A stretch of 64,000 nucleotides of DNA, taken from positions 15,292,751 to 15,356,750 of the forward strand of contig NC_031770.1 in the NCBI RefSeq assembly GCF_001522545.3. The letters are read 5' to 3'. The notes below the pieces were generated by a model. It was not told where the DNA came from. It saw only the letters and a list, made by a program, of their open reading frames with translations, and did no database searches. The DNA comes from Parus major. Lineage: Eukaryota > Chordata > Aves > Passeriformes > Paridae. Below, piece after piece: positions 1 through 13,950 of the stretch (within the stretch, counting starts at the first letter, position 1; each line of letters begins with the position of its first letter). Made by a program: the position numbers and the translations under genes.

Positions 1-987
1 TGTTGCCGATCCCAGTATAAGTTTGCTGCATCAAGGATACAGAATTTACCCAAACTATTTTGGCTCTTTCAGCCAACAGAGCACTCGAGCTCATGTTGAA
101 TTTGTGATATTTTGGTGTCTGTCCTGTGCAGGAGGAGTTGATGCAAGCCTGCATTAGGGGCACGGGTACGGCACTGGAACGCTGTGGAGCATCCTGTGGC
201 GCCTCTCCCGTGGGGGCAGAGGGCTCACCAGTGATTCTGGCATGGCTGCACCCACAGGTGGCTCTGGAGAACCCCAGCCTACAGCGTGGCTGTGTTTCTT
301 CCCCTCTTCCCCACGAACATGCACACCGCTTTAATCCAGCGCCAGGAGCTTCCTACTGCTTCATAAAGTACTTGCAGCACTGATTGCCAGTCTTTGCACT
401 GTGGGAGCAATAACTAACCGAGCTGTAATGTTTTCCATTGCATATTTAACTCTGTATGCATGGACTGCCCTTGCCAGAGCTTGGATTTGCAGTTACATGG
501 CCTGGGAAATGCATGCACAAGGTACATCTGTAGTGAAGGATCCCAGTCCAAGTGATGCCTTCTCCAGCACAGCTTTAAAGAGCAGCGCACAAACAAATTG
601 CTGCACTTCCGACGGAGCGCTGCCATAAATATAGGAAGAGCTTGCTTTACTGTGATCCACATCTTCCAGGCAGATCTCAACCCCCACCTTCCTCTTCCCT
701 CCGTCTTGTGCCGATGCCAAATCAGCAAATGTTCAGAGAAACAGGATAGGCTGCAGCTGTAAACCAGCCATGGCATCTTGTGCGTTGGGCTGCTGTTGTT
801 TTTTTTTTAGCGTGAAAGGCTGGAGTAGTGCAACACTGAAATTGCATTGGCTAAGATAATAAATGGATCAGACAAATATAGTTGGGCATATGCTGAGTGT
901 GGGTATGGGTTTTTAATTTCCCTTCTTCAAACCAAGATCTATAATAAGATGTTTCCTGGCTTGCGTGTGAGTGTTTTTAATAGCTTC

Positions 988-1001
988 TTTTTTTTTTTTT
1001 T
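988..1001. repeat. T14 homopolymer
   Basis: Fourteen consecutive T on the plus strand. No CR1 or other element body is attached, so it is probably a simple mononucleotide tract and not the tail of a retroposed copy. Confidence 0.85.
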
Positions 1002-1465
1002 CTTGCTGGATAATTCTGGACATGGCTGTACTAGCCAAGCCCTGCACAGCAGCTACAGTGAAAATTGTTTTACATCTCTGAGCTGAAAGTACAGTAGGTG
1101 CCATAAACTATTCTTCAAGTCTGCTCTGTCAACGGGTGAGCACATTAGCAGCCTTTCTTTGCAAACTGAAGCAGTGTCAGATGGCAGAGGAAAGAGGTTT
1201 TGTTTGCAGGAGAAAAGCACAATTCTCAGCTGGCTCCTTGTTGGAGCAAGGGAGGGTGTGCTTTTATTTTATCTGCCTCTGAAGTCACAACAGGTAATGG
1301 ATTTGCTCCTTGATCTTCCACTTTGTCAATCCCAAATCCAGCCCAGGCTGGACCCCAACTCATCTCTGAGGGCCAGGAAATCTCACAGCCATGCAGCAAG
1401 CAGGAGGTGCTGCAGCATTAAGGGGCAGAGGAGCTGGTGAGCAGAAAGCTTCCCACAGAATCATG

Positions 1466-1479
1466 CACACACACACACC
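1466..1479. repeat. Short (CA)n microsatellite
   Basis: About seven CA units. This is short and would be weakly polymorphic at best. Confidence 0.8.
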
Positions 1480-4400
1480 AGCAGCAGCTACAGCCATGGA
1501 TTTGCACAGAACCACACTCCTCATAAGCTTTGCTGAGCCCATACTGTGCCCATCATCTCTTAAGCTGGGCTGATTCAGTTTTATATTCCCCATCCCTGTC
1601 CCCCACTGCAAAGGCAGGATGCTCAGAGAGTCACCCTGCGCAGCAGCATTTCTGCATCACTGCAAGAGCCAGTACGTCACCTGTGGATAAAGGAGGGCTT
1701 TGGGGCTGGAGTGAGTCATACAGTGTGACCACTCCTTCTGCTGGACTTTAAAGTACCTGCCAGTGGAGGCAGGTATTAGAAGCCCTATGAAATGTGTGTA
1801 CTTGCTTAAAATCCCTTTGTCAGATGTCATCTGAATGACGATCTCAGCTTTCACTCAAACAAAATGATCCCACATCTGGCTTCAGCAGCTCTGACCTAGG
1901 TGGCTCAGAAACCCAAAGGGGTATCCAAGGTATGCTCTTATTTTAACCAACAGGATTTATTTTTAAAGTCAGCATTGTGGCTGGAAGAGGCCTGAACTGC
2001 AGCCATCTTCAGACTGGAGCCAGCTCCCAGGTCTCAGGGACAACATTTTTCTAAGCCTCCTGCATAATACTTGAACTTTAATTTGACATGAGTCAGCATT
2101 GTAGTGATGTTATGGGAAAGGCAAACATTGGACTAAGGAAGTGTGTTCCACAAGAAAAGATCAAACTAACTCGACCTACTGAAGCTGAGGGAAGGATGTT
2201 TCTCCAGGGCACAAGCAGCTGAGAGAGGGAGATGTTTCTGCTACGATACTTGCATCCCCTCTGTGAAATCAAGTACAGGGACACCCCTGATCGGAAAGGG
2301 AGACAATGGAGCTGTGGAGCATTAGTTCCTTCTCTAAGGCTTCAGTGGGGAATTACTTTACTTCTGTATCTCATCTCCTCATCTCAGGGATGGGATCATC
2401 ACTATCATTCTGCCTTATGTGTGTTAACAGAACAAGTAATCGTTTCATGGGCCTTATCACTCCCTCTGATAAGCAAATTTATAGCTCCAGGTGGGTGCAG
2501 AGTCAAGAGTCAGCAGTGGCTTTAGGGCAAAATGAGCATGAAAGTGGGTTCTCCTGTGGTGGAGAAGAACACCACCCTGATCAGTTCTGGCCATCTTCTG
2601 CAAGCAATAATGTACATTCCTCCTGGACCTCTGAAGCAATTAACAGTGGGCAGGGGAAGAAAACAGGACCCAGACATTTCCATAGGAATGCAATTCACTC
2701 CTGTGTCTTACATGCCAGCTCCCACCATGATTTTGGCACTTCATCCCCAGTGTGATCTCAGCTCTGATGAGCTGAGCCCTAACAGGTCCTCTTTTCAGAG
2801 TGCACGTGTAGGGCAGTATGTCTGGAATCAACTTCACAAAGGGGGTCTGTCCCTGCCTTCCCCCCATGCCCAGCTGGGCCATGCTCAGCTGCTGGGATAA
2901 GGAGTGCTGGGAGCAACTGCAAGGGCAGCTGCAGTGCTGAGGAGCACAGCCTCACACCCTTTCTGTGCCGATAGAAAGGGGCTATCCCACTGCTGGTCCC
3001 ACCACGGCTGTGCTGCCATCCCCCAGGCTCAGCTCCCGTTCACTCAGACCGGCTGCAGGCCCGGCTGTAAGTGCCCAGGGCTGGGGAAAGTGCTGCTGCT
3101 GCTGAAAAGGTGGCTCAGCAGTGGATGCTGAACAGGTTCTGCCTGTGGGGAAAGGGCTTTCTGTAAAAGCTGCCTGAGCTGGCTGATGTGTGCAGTGCTT
3201 TACTGAGGGCTCTGCCCTGCTCAGTCTGCACTGCAGCTGCGGCTGCAAGGGGGGCAAAGCTCACATTATCCTGCAATATACTGAGAATTAGCCCCCATTC
3301 CTTGGATCTCTTGGGCACCAGCTCTGCCTGGGCTTGTGTTCCACCTTTGTGCTGAAAGGTCCCATGGCCAGCTGTCAGGACTGTTTTCTGTCTGCACCCA
3401 GCTCATTTATCACAACCTCAGTATCTCATCTGTCCTCATTTATTATCCTAGATCTACCAGGTGGAATGGTCAGGGTGTCTCATGGCAGGAGGGAATCCTG
3501 GGCTGCAGGTGCATCCTTGTCCTGCAGCTGGAGGCCTGTGGCCGTGGCAGAGCATCCTCTGCTGGGGGCACCAGCATCCTCTGCTTGCAGGAAAAGCACA
3601 CACCTCACTGCCCCAGCAGGTGCCCTACAAACGGGCTTTTGCTCCCAAACAAAGCCATGCTGTTTGTGTTCCTTCCCCACAACGGTTCTCTCTTCCCAGG
3701 CATCACCAACACATCCATACATCCAAGCAAACCAAGGTCCAGGGGGCTGTGAGGGTCTCCCAGGTTACACAGTGACTCACGGGTGTCTCTGTCCATGCAG
3801 GCTGTCCTATGGAAGTGGTGTAAACCAGGAGTTAAGATTGCGTGATGCCTGCTAAACAACCCAGAGACACCTCTGGTTTGGGAGGGTGCTTAGGAAATTC
3901 TTGATGAGATCAACCCACAGCTGTCTGCTTTCCTCCTGTGCTGGCTTGTGCCGAGTGATCGCTTCCCATTTTCCTCAGATCCAGCTTTGCAGCTGTGTGT
4001 GGACACCTCCCCCCAGCCTGAGACGAAGCGATGCAATGAGCCCATTGTGTCTGAGCCAGCTTGCACACATAACATCTTATATAAACAGTAATGGGCTTCG
4101 CGATTGCTTCTGCCACGGCATCATCCCTCCTCGGCACGTCAATCGCCACATTTCCCCGGGGAACATTCCGGTTTCCCAGGAGGTTGTGGAGCTTTGATCG
4201 CACGCCATGGCAGTGGGATGGAGCACATAAACATCCCTGAGCCCTTCCTAAGCTGACACTGAGCAAGATGACCCTGAAACTGGCTGGCAATGGGGCAGAG
4301 GGGCACAGGGCAGGCTGAGCTTCACGGTGCCTCGCACGCCTGAAAGGAGATGGGAGAGGATTTTCCCTGTCCTTGGACCAAGCGGGGCTGGTAGCAACAT

Positions 4401-6198
4401 CCTCTCAAGCCATGGTGGGAGAAGGAGTTAATTCACCCCTGACACCAAGTGCTAAAATGCTTGTTCTGGCAGCCAGTGCCAGGCAGGAATACACTTTTGA
4501 GACAGATTTTAGGTAAAATAGAGCGGTGACCCAAGGAGGTGTAATTAGCTCTGCTCTCAGATAGGAAAGGACATGTTTGTACGGATTATTTCCAATTTCT
4601 AGCAACACCTGCTCACTTGCTTTAACCAGGTTTCTCAAAATAAGGACTAATTAGCACTTCCTTGGAAGCCCAGCTCTCTCCAGGCAATGGCTTTACTTTT
4701 CAATCGGTATTCCTTCTGCAGGAAGGCACATTAATTACTGTATCAGGAAAAGCTAATGGTAGCAGGAAACCATTTTCATGCCTAAAGCTAATTCAAGGAG
4801 AGGGCAGAACTCACTAGATATGGACTTTCTTGCTCATGCCAGGCATGAGGGCTGTGCAGTGAGTTTCCTTCTCTGCATCCTTGAATGAGAACGGAAACAG
4901 GTAGAGCAGGAAAGGGACTGACAGCCTGAGCCAGTGGCGTAGCTCCTACATATCTGTGCTTGTTGTCATGTCCCTTGGAGACAGATGTGTGACCCTCCAG
5001 AAATCCTTATTTCCCAACTCACCTAGGAGAGCTTCACACATAATTTAACATGCCTCATAATATTTTGTAGACTATACTCTGTAACTCAGCATTGAGCTAT
5101 TATTTAATGAAATGATCCCCAATAGGGACCTTAGGAGAACTAATTGTACATAAAAGCTTTGGGGGTGAGGTGGTGGGAAACATCCACAAATGCTTTAAAT
5201 GCCAAATTATTTGTCTCTAAATATTTATTAATTTATTGCCTCTAGTCTGGTTGCAGTTCTGAAGATACACTTCAGTGTGGAGTTGATTAAATCTGGTGCC
5301 AGTGCAAACCAGTATCAGACTCAGGCCCAGAGAAGTAGTATTTTAATTGTTCTAGAACCATTTTGCCAGCTGGGACCTTTTTCTAATGGCACTGATAGAT
5401 GTGTGAAAAAGCAGTTGCAGGGGACTTCTAAGCAAAGAAATTCAAGTTAAATCCCTTTATCAGTGCATCCAAGAATTTGGATACTCTTCCAGGCAGTTTT
5501 GCTTGAGGTCTCTTTATTTATCTCAGTCCACATCCACAGCAGCAGGAACCTGAGCAATGGGTTGGGCAGCATTGAGAGGAGCCCCCTTGTGAGAAAAGAA
5601 CATCTATTTATTATTTTTTCCTGTTTATTCTTCTCAACACTGAATTTGCAAAATAAATATGATCCATTGGGTTTTGATCACCACTTGAATGCCTTGCAAA
5701 CACCTGGTGCCTTATTATGATGTTATTTTTTATATTCTTTATTGGTTTATTATATCCAGTATCTCAGCAGACCTACTGGCTTACAGCAGACTCCAGGGAG
5801 CTCTGGGGTGTTGACATAACCTGCAAAGGATGACATGGAGTCACCAATAGTGACTTTGCATTGGATGGGGAAATGAAATGGAGCAAGTCTGAACCTCAGG
5901 GGCCCTCAGAGCAAAGAAACTTGAGAGGCACCCGAGTACTACTGGTGGTATGAACTGCAAGAGGACATAAGAGATCTGGCTCTTGCACCCCAAGGGGCTT
6001 TATAGCATGCCAATTGCCATGAATGAGGACAACTTCTGCTACAGGCTGGTGAGTAGTATTTTTCCTACTGCTGCTGATGCCACTGGAAAAATCTGGTTGA
6101 TCCAGGATGCCACGTCAGAACCTAATTCCCATTTCTGCGAACACCCATACGCTCTGTTCAGTGCTTAATAAAAGGTAAGCTCCAGTCAATGGGAAAAT

Positions 6199-6231
6199 GT
6201 GCTTAAGAGCTTTATTCCTTTTCTTAAGCAC
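6199..6231. repeat. 9-bp inverted repeat with 15-nt loop
   Basis: Arms GTGCTTAAG (6199-6207) and CTTAAGCAC (6223-6231) are exact reverse complements. The element is short and may be chance in a stretch of this length. Confidence 0.5.
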
Positions 6232-9200
6232 TCCGCTGGGTCTGGCCTCATGCAATGTGTCAAGCACTCATTACCCTTATCTTTTATTGTTTTAATACAA
6301 ATACTTGTGTAGGAATAACCCTCTCACCACAAAGGTGGGGATTTTTTGGAGGGGAGGCCACCCTGTGCATATGCACTTACTAATAACAACATGTTTGGGT
6401 GATGTCCTGGCTTTCTGCTCTGAGGAAATAAAGGGAGGAAACATGATTGTCTTGGAGCAGGTACAAAGCTTTGAGATGCCTGGCTTGGAAGAAGTTGCAG
6501 AAAGTGTTTCCCTTTGTATTGCAGGGCCTGGCAGCCCAGTGAGATAATAGAAGATAAAGCAAGTTGTACAGCAATGGAAAATGCTGATCTCCCTGAGTAA
6601 TTAAAGGTTGTGTAAGACGGTCGCATGGCTTGCAAGGATTATTAATGCAGTCACGTTTGCATTATATAAAGGGTAATTAAAATGCAGCCTGCTTACCATT
6701 GATTATACCCTTTGCCTGGCACGGGTAGCAGCGGCTGCACAGCCAGGCAACAAAGGTGGCTTGGGAAGCAGTGACTGCCAGCAAAAGGAGTGGTTGTGGG
6801 GTGCAGGATGCTCAAAACTTGGGACCACTTCTGTGCTTTGGACAAATCTCTCAGCAGATTGTGTCCTCTCCCTGTCACACAGGCAGGATGGTGCCTTTTC
6901 ATCCCACCATCCCACAGTTTTAAAGCTTTCCTAGAAGAGCTTTTTGGGGCCTGCCTAACATGGGCAGCAGTGAGGTACAAGCAGTTCTCAATAGATGAAT
7001 TATGGATGGATTGTAGATTGAAAAACCTGAAGGCATTTTGCCAGGGTAACCCAAGGAAGCTGAGAGATGAGGGAGGAGGGAGGCCACTGGAAACAGCCAC
7101 TGCACAGCTGGGAGCCATCCCTAGCCCTAAGAAGGTTGCCTTGCTTTTGCCAGCCCCACTCCATCTGTGGGTACCTCAGGAGCAAGGGGTGGCACATGTC
7201 AGAGAAGGGCAGCCTCCTGAGGCAGTGCAGAGCAGACCAGGCTGAGGATGCCAGCTGGACCCACCGGGATTCCCAGTTTCATCAGCAATGAGGTGTGAAA
7301 GATGGGAGTGGGCCTGCCCAGGGTTTTCTGGCAGCTCCACCTCCAAAATGAAGTGCAACTTCACTCACAGGATACTGCACAGGAAAGCGAGCAGCAAGAA
7401 GGGCCTGAAGTGACGTGTTACTTGTGTGGAGCCTGCAGCAAGCATTTTCCACTAGTTCTTATGGCAGGGAGAGACAGAGTGCCCAGACCAAGGAGAAAGG
7501 AGTGTGAACTCCCTGACATCAGCTCCTGTAAGCCCCTGAACCCCTGGCTGCATGTTCTACAGCAGAGGGCACCTGCTGGTGCTGAAGGGGCTTCAAGCAG
7601 AGCGAGGCAGGCCTGGGCTCTGTAGGATGCCTTGGAGCTCTGTGTGTCTGCTCCTGGCAGGACAGGCAATAGAGACACCTCAAACCCACTCTGAGGCTGT
7701 TGGTATGCTGTGAGCACACTGTGTCTTGATGTTCCTGATTATTTTTGTGCGATCGTGATTGTTTCCCTGCGACGCCTGTCCTCAGTGCAAGGGTGCTTCT
7801 TGAGCAGTGACAAAGGCAGTGCCTCCAAGGGAGCTGGAGGTAAGAGTACATGGGAGAATGAGCTGGACCTACTGTTTTCTCCATGGAAACACGATTGGCA
7901 CTGAGCTGCTAGGCCCAGTAAATTCAGTTATGGCTGTAGGCAGAAATGTGTTTAAAGAAAAAAAGCCAAGCTGGTGTAAATGAAGATATAACTGTGTGCT
8001 GTAGAATTGTTTGGGCTTGCTCTTTGTTTTTTACAGTCCCAACAGCTTTCCAACTACAAACTTGGGGGATGTGTGTGTTGAGTGATGTTTCCTGTGAAAC
8101 CGTGGTAAACGACACCTGCCCTGAATTATGGGACAGCTGGCCAATGCCAAACATTTAAAGAGTGAAATACTTCTGGAAAGTCATTTTCCATGTAATGGAC
8201 CTGAAAAACCAAAACCTGAGCTCCTGGAGATGATAGCTGGGAGTCTTTAGCTTTCCTTCCAGCCAGTCCTGCCCCAACAGCCCTCCAGTGGCTTGTGAGA
8301 AATAGCTTTTAAATACACACTAGCATTCCTTGCAATTCAGGGGACCTTTTCTACAGACACCTGAGCTATGCAGAGAAATGCTGTGAGGCAAGGAAGACAC
8401 AAGCTGAGTTTGAAAAGCCTGGTTACAGATGGATGTCTATCCCAAATAATCACCATGAGCTTTCCCCCTCTATTTTTATAATTCCCCATCCCCACAGGTG
8501 ATGTCTTCTCTGTTCGGCTGGGAGTCAAAGTAATTCCTTGCAGCTAAAAAGCTGCAGCTGGAATCTGAACACAACACTTTTCCATATAAACCCAGGCAAA
8601 TGAAGAATAAAAGTTCCCTCAACGTCAGCCCTACCCTTGACACAGTGTTTTAGCCCACTCAGCCTCCTCCACACGACCCTGGGTAGCACTGTAGGCTACT
8701 GCTCCCCAGACCATCCCACCAGGCAGGGTAAAAGCCTTCATCCCACCTTTTCTCATGGGGAGGAGTCTCCTGCAAAGCCACAGACTTCAAAACCATTTTT
8801 TTCTTTCCACAGAAGGAATTAATTGCTTTAACTGCATGTTGTGGTGGGTACAAGGCAGTACCTTTTAAATTGGCATTTCACCTGTGCTTAGTGCATTCTC
8901 TCATGAAATCTCAAGATTGGTTTGATATCTACTTTTCTTGTGTAGTCACTAGGTAGCAAACCTATGGAGAAGTCAGGAGACGTGGATGGCTTTTCCAATA
9001 TTGCTACCGACTTTGCTTGACTTGCTTTTAGGTGCTTATCCAAAATATGATTTGTTTCCCCAACTGCAAAACAGAGGTTGTTGCTCAATCCCCTTTAAAA
9101 ATGTCTCAGAGAACTTGGGATAGAAATCAGCCAGTGGGCTCCAAGTTGAATTAGTTTCCATTTTTCAAATCCATAACAGTTTTAATTCTGTGCTTTTAAA

Positions 9201-10245
9201 TAAAGAGAACTACAGAAATGCTCAATTCTCTTTTTCTTTTTTGCGGGGGGTGGGGACTTTTAAAAGCTCTATAATTTTGGTATGGTGGGAGAGTTAAAAA
9301 TAAATTCTTCCCACAAGATTTTAGCCTTGCACTGGACCAGATCTTGAAGGAAGCAAAATCGCCGTTGATTGTAATTGTCAGGCTTCGGCATTCCTGTGTT
9401 GTGGAAACCAAGTGGCAGGGTTGAGGCACAGGGCCTCATCCCAGCCATACTCTGCTTTCTCATCTCCGTTATTCCCAGCTGAAAATGCTTCTTGTCCGAA
9501 GGGATCCGTTTCAGGCTGCTCAGGGAGGAGCTGCCAAGGCCGTGGTGAGAGGCAGCCCCCTCTGCAGAGGAGCCCAACGGCACAGCCGGGTGCTTTCCTG
9601 AGGAATTACCTGGCTCCTCCATGTGGACTCTGCCCACAAAAATCGAGTCTGACTGACTGTGGAAAAGTCATCCCTCCCATCCCCACAGTGCTGGCCAGGC
9701 CCGGGGTCCATTCCATGGACTTGGGAAGAGGTGCACAAGCCCCTGCATCATCCATGTCCTTCGCAGAGCCAGAGCAGGTGGGACTCCTCTCACTCTGCCA
9801 GCAGCTGGAGCAACTCACTGCCCCGGATCACTCCCAAAACTGTCCCCCTCCTGCCCTGGCGGTGGGTCAGGCTGGAAGGAGACACCCTGGACACCCTGGC
9901 ACGTGGCCACGGGAAGTTCTCTGGTTACGCAGGTGGCCCCACGCAGGTAGTTTTGCTTAATGGTATTAAACAGAGAGAGATAATGTTACCTCAGGGATCA
10001 GGTGGTGAGCTTTGTACAGCGTGACCTGTGGCAGCAGCAGGAGCCTCTCCTGCCTCGGAGAGGCCTGGGATGTCACGGGGAGCCAGCAGGTAGGGGGCAG
10101 ATTTACTGGGGAAAGAAGCTGGTTAAGTCCACCTGGAACGGGTGGACTGCTCTCAATAAAACCCACCTACTCCCAAGAGTGTAGTCTCTGTTTGAGCACA
10201 AGGGCTTAGTTTAATTTTATAAAATTTTAACTATTATTTCGGGAT

Positions 10246-10389
10246 TACCTCCAAACATGCCAAAGCCATTTATCCTCCTCTACCTCCTCTTGCCCAGACC
10301 CATCACCAGCCCAGGTCTACCTCCAAACATGCTGGAGCCATTCATCCCCCTCCATCTCATTTTGCCACTGCTTTCCACCACCGCTTCTG
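10246..10389. repeat. Degenerate two-copy tandem repeat, period 72
   Basis: The 15-mer TACCTCCAAACATGC occurs at 10246 and again at 10318. Similarity continues for about 50 bp of each unit (a shared 'agccatt..atcc' segment, then a CTCC-rich stretch ending in TTGCC) and then fades. This is consistent with an old local duplication. No coding potential is associated with it. Confidence 0.55.
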
Positions 10390-11120
10390 CTGGAAACGAG
10401 CTCCACAGTTAAAACCAGCCGTTTCAGAGGTGGCCACGTGTCTGCAGCTGTGTGAGTCCAGGGCAGGAACCAAATATCAAATAACAAATCAGTGAGGTGG
10501 TGTCAGGGTCTGCTTGCTGGCACGTGGGTGGAGGGCAGGTGGACAATGTGCCCTGAAGCTGCTGGCTCAGCTCTGGTGACACTGGCAGCTTGTCCTGTGC
10601 CCTCCCTGGAAAGCTGGCTCCTGCTGGGGTGGAAGCCACAGTTGCCTGCTGTCACCTCGCCAGGCTTTGGGTGGTGCGTCCAGATATAGAAAGAAGATGC
10701 TGTACGGGGGAAGTTGTAAGTGGATACTTGTATCAGTACATAAATATAAAGGGCTGCTCATCTCCATTGTCAACCCTGAAAACGCCTATCTCAGCCACAT
10801 TAGACCATTAAAAGAGGTGCTCCCTTGACTTCTGTGAAGGCAGGACAAATTTCAGGCGGGTTTCTGTTGGAAGGGAGAAGTGATGAACTTTTGATGAACC
10901 GGGGCTGGAAGCAGACAGTCACTCCTATTGAATCAGCTTCGTGTAAGGCTGGCCTCATTAATGAATGTCAGAGAGCCTGCCTGAATCAGAGGTTTCAGGC
11001 CTCTGCTTTTTCTCTTTTAATTGCATTTTCCAGAGTTCACAGGCCAGAGTAAGTGGGGAAATTTCTGATGGGTCAGAAATGGCTGTGGTTTGGAAAGAAT
11101 TTCAGGCATCCTTCATGTGA

Positions 11121-11147
11121 CCTCCTCCTCCTCCTCCTCCTCCTCCC
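11121..11147. repeat. (CTC)n microsatellite
   Basis: About nine units of CTC/TCC on the plus strand, forming a pure polypyrimidine run. It lies in no open frame that I can support as coding. Confidence 0.9.
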
Positions 11148-13117
11148 TGTGCACAATTGTTGCTTTTCAAAGAAGCAGCAATAATGGGGGACCAGGCAGA
11201 AATCTTGCCCTCAGTCCTGCTTCTTGCAAATCCCTTCTTTAACCTGTGTTCAGGGAGAGGCCAGGAGGATGTCCAAGGGCCAGGGGCTGGCAGTCAGGCA
11301 CCCTGTGCCCTGCTCTCCTGTGTGAGCCAAGGCCTACCGCAGCCACCAGGCAGCTTACGGAAGCAGCCACAACTCCCATGCCATCGGTGGAGTTTGTGGT
11401 TAATCTGGAGCCAGGTCAAGGTTTGTAGAGCCCCAGGAGTGGATGGGACTCTCTCCTTTAACAGAGATGGGGGAAAGCCCCCTGTGCTCCCTTGCTGACT
11501 CAGCTGGCCCTGCAGCTGCCCTAGCTGATCTCAAATAAACCTATTAAGGCTGCATGGTGGGAATGGCTCTCAGCTGAGGGCTTGATTGAATAAACGCTGC
11601 AAGATTAAACTAATAGTGCCCCAAATCCCAGCAGAGTGTTCCTCATTTAGAGAGTCAGTTGTGCCCCCTCAGCTCTCCCTTTGCCATGGGCAGGACGTGA
11701 TGCAATTGGCACCAACCCAGCAGTGGCAGACTGAGCCTGGAGCAGGGCAGCGAGAGGGGAGCAGAACAGGTCTCCCAGCCTCTGTTTCCCCACCTGCAAA
11801 ACCACTGGTGTTCATGAAAGGTACAGGGCACCCCAGACTCTCCTGCAATGGGTGTGGGGTAGTTGTAGCAGTGGGTTAAATCACAGGTGTGTCTCTGGGG
11901 GGACACAATGGTGTCACAGTGTGTGAGGAGGGAAAAGGGCTGGGCTTTTCAACATCTAGCAGCCTGGTGGTGATCTCTGCATGAAGGGTTTTAGGCTTCC
12001 TGATGAAAAGGTGAAGGAAGGCATCCTCAAGTCTGACTGACTGCCTTATGCTTCCTACCATGAAAGTGGAAGAAGCTGGACCCAGCATGAGCAGGTAGCC
12101 ATTATCTCTGCAAAACTCCAAAAGAAATTGTTTTCCTTGGGCCCAAGATTCTGACATCAAGGCTGGCTGCTGCTCACCTCTATCTGTGGTTCCCAGGCTG
12201 CAAAACCCTGCTCTGGTTAAATCTGAGAAGCAGGATGATGTATAAGGGCCCAGACCCTTACTTAGATGTTGTGCTGCAGAACAAGAGGGTGTTTACAAGA
12301 GAGGGAGGGATGTGATTTATTTTTTTTCTAAATTATTATTATCATTTTGATAGTAAGGGAAAAAAAAAATCAGCTCCCATCAAAGAGTAACTCCTTATGA
12401 ATTTATAGTCCTCCAACCCAGTATTTTATGATCTCAACAAGAAGCTTATAAAACCAAACATTTGGAAAGGGTGAGGAAAAGAAAAAAAGGGGGTATAAAA
12501 GAGGCACTGGCAAGTCTCAACTGAAAACATGGAGGGAGGTTTCCTAAGGCAAGAATTCCCACAGAAGGAGCTGGGCTAGCTCAGCAGGAGAGGATGTTTT
12601 ATGGGATACCTTTTACTCCTCAGTGCCAGTGGGTCGGGAGGCTTGGCTGTGGTGGTGAGGTGCTCTCAGCACAGGGGCATCCTGCAGAGGACAAGCAGGG
12701 AAGATACAGCAGGCTTTGCTTCATCCTCTGGCAAAATCCTCACTCATCCGAGGGATCTGCAAGGGGACTGCCCAGCTAGGAGAGGGAGTGACTCGGCTGG
12801 AGAAGGTGTGGGTCTGGAGGATGCTGCTGTGGGGAGGGGGAGGCATGAGCAAATTGTTCAGAGCCCCTCATTTCTGCAGGGATTCAGGAAATGTGCTTAG
12901 TTTGACCTGGGGCTGGAGGGGGCTCACAAAGGCAGGGCAGTGCCCAGCAGAAGGCCCTCTGGCAGGTGGGCACAGGCTCTCTGCTACCTGCTCATGGTAG
13001 AGATGTCTGTCCTTAGGGACTCTGACTGCTACAAAGGCAGTACATAGCAAAAAACACAGAAATGCTGAAAATCTGGTATTCAGCAGTGTCAGTTTCTGTG
13101 TGAGGGAGATTTGGTGG

Positions 13118-13134
13118 TTTCTTTCTTTCTTTCT
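13118..13134. repeat. (TTTC)n microsatellite
   Basis: About four TTTC units, continuing into a pyrimidine-rich stretch. Confidence 0.75.
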
Positions 13135-13950
13135 CCTTTTGCCCTTCATGCTCCCCAAAGGCTCTGCTGTACTTTACATGTTCTGGTTCAGCAGCCTCTG
13201 AGCACCCTCCCCTTCAGTGCTGCTGGAGAGGAGCAGACTTGGCTCTGCAGGAGACCCTTTTCTGGGTCTGGTGTCCCAAGCACAGCCTGGCCACACAGCT
13301 GGGCTGCCTCTGATCCAGGGAACTTGAACACCAAAGCTGCAGGTCTCCACTACCTAGATAAATTCAGTGCTCCTTCCAGACACTTTAAAGCCAGCAAGGA
13401 ACATCAGTCCTGTGCTCTGCCCTTTAGCCACAGTGACTGGTTTTCTTTTGTTTAATCTACGACATTTCTGTGCTGGATTAGGGTCCTGTTGGTGTTTCCA
13501 TGAAAACAGATGAGCTGTAACTAAACTACCTCCCAGGATCACCTGTGTCCTTTTGGGTTCTCCCTTCCTTTCTCTGGGCTATTCCCAACTTTCCAGTGCC
13601 CTTTCCAAACCCCAGACCTCAGCACCCAGTGCCATCAGTATGGGCTGGGTAAAAGCAAGCCCTGCTTTCCCTCTGTACCCCCACCTCTAACATGCTAGGA
13701 GCTCATTGACCCCTTTTGCTATAGGGCTGTGCTGGGAGCTTGGATCTGCTTCTCTGCCCTTATGAGCTAAGGGTGGGTCTGGGGTGTGTCTGGGACTTCT
13801 GGGCGAACAGGCAGCTGTCCCCTACAGCCAGCAGCAGGGAGAGGTGGCCTGCAAGCCATAGCAGCAGTTCCCACTGCTCTCCAGAGCTGCTTTTTAAAGG
13901 CCATGAGAAGATGTTGTACCTGAATAGGCATTAAGGACTCACTCCTGACA

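Larger units (their letters stand above)
1..13950. other. Gene-free single-copy stretch
   Basis: I see no exon, RNA gene or full-length transposon here. The open frames in all six frames are short, have no splice-site support and no recognisable protein motif. Many begin at GTG or TTG rather than ATG. Base composition is mixed (about 45% GC by impression) with CpG depletion, typical of avian intergenic or intronic DNA. Small simple repeats and inverted repeats inside it are listed separately. It may belong to an intron of a gene outside the window; nothing in the sequence decides this. Confidence 0.6.

Noticed and set aside
9412..9960. 182-codon open frame on the plus strand
   Set aside because: Overlaps several equally long frames on the other strand in a GC-richer patch. 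No motif or splice evidence.
12494..12500. TATAAAA box on the plus strand near 12.5 kb
   Set aside because: No supporting initiator, CpG enrichment, LTR ends or downstream gene.
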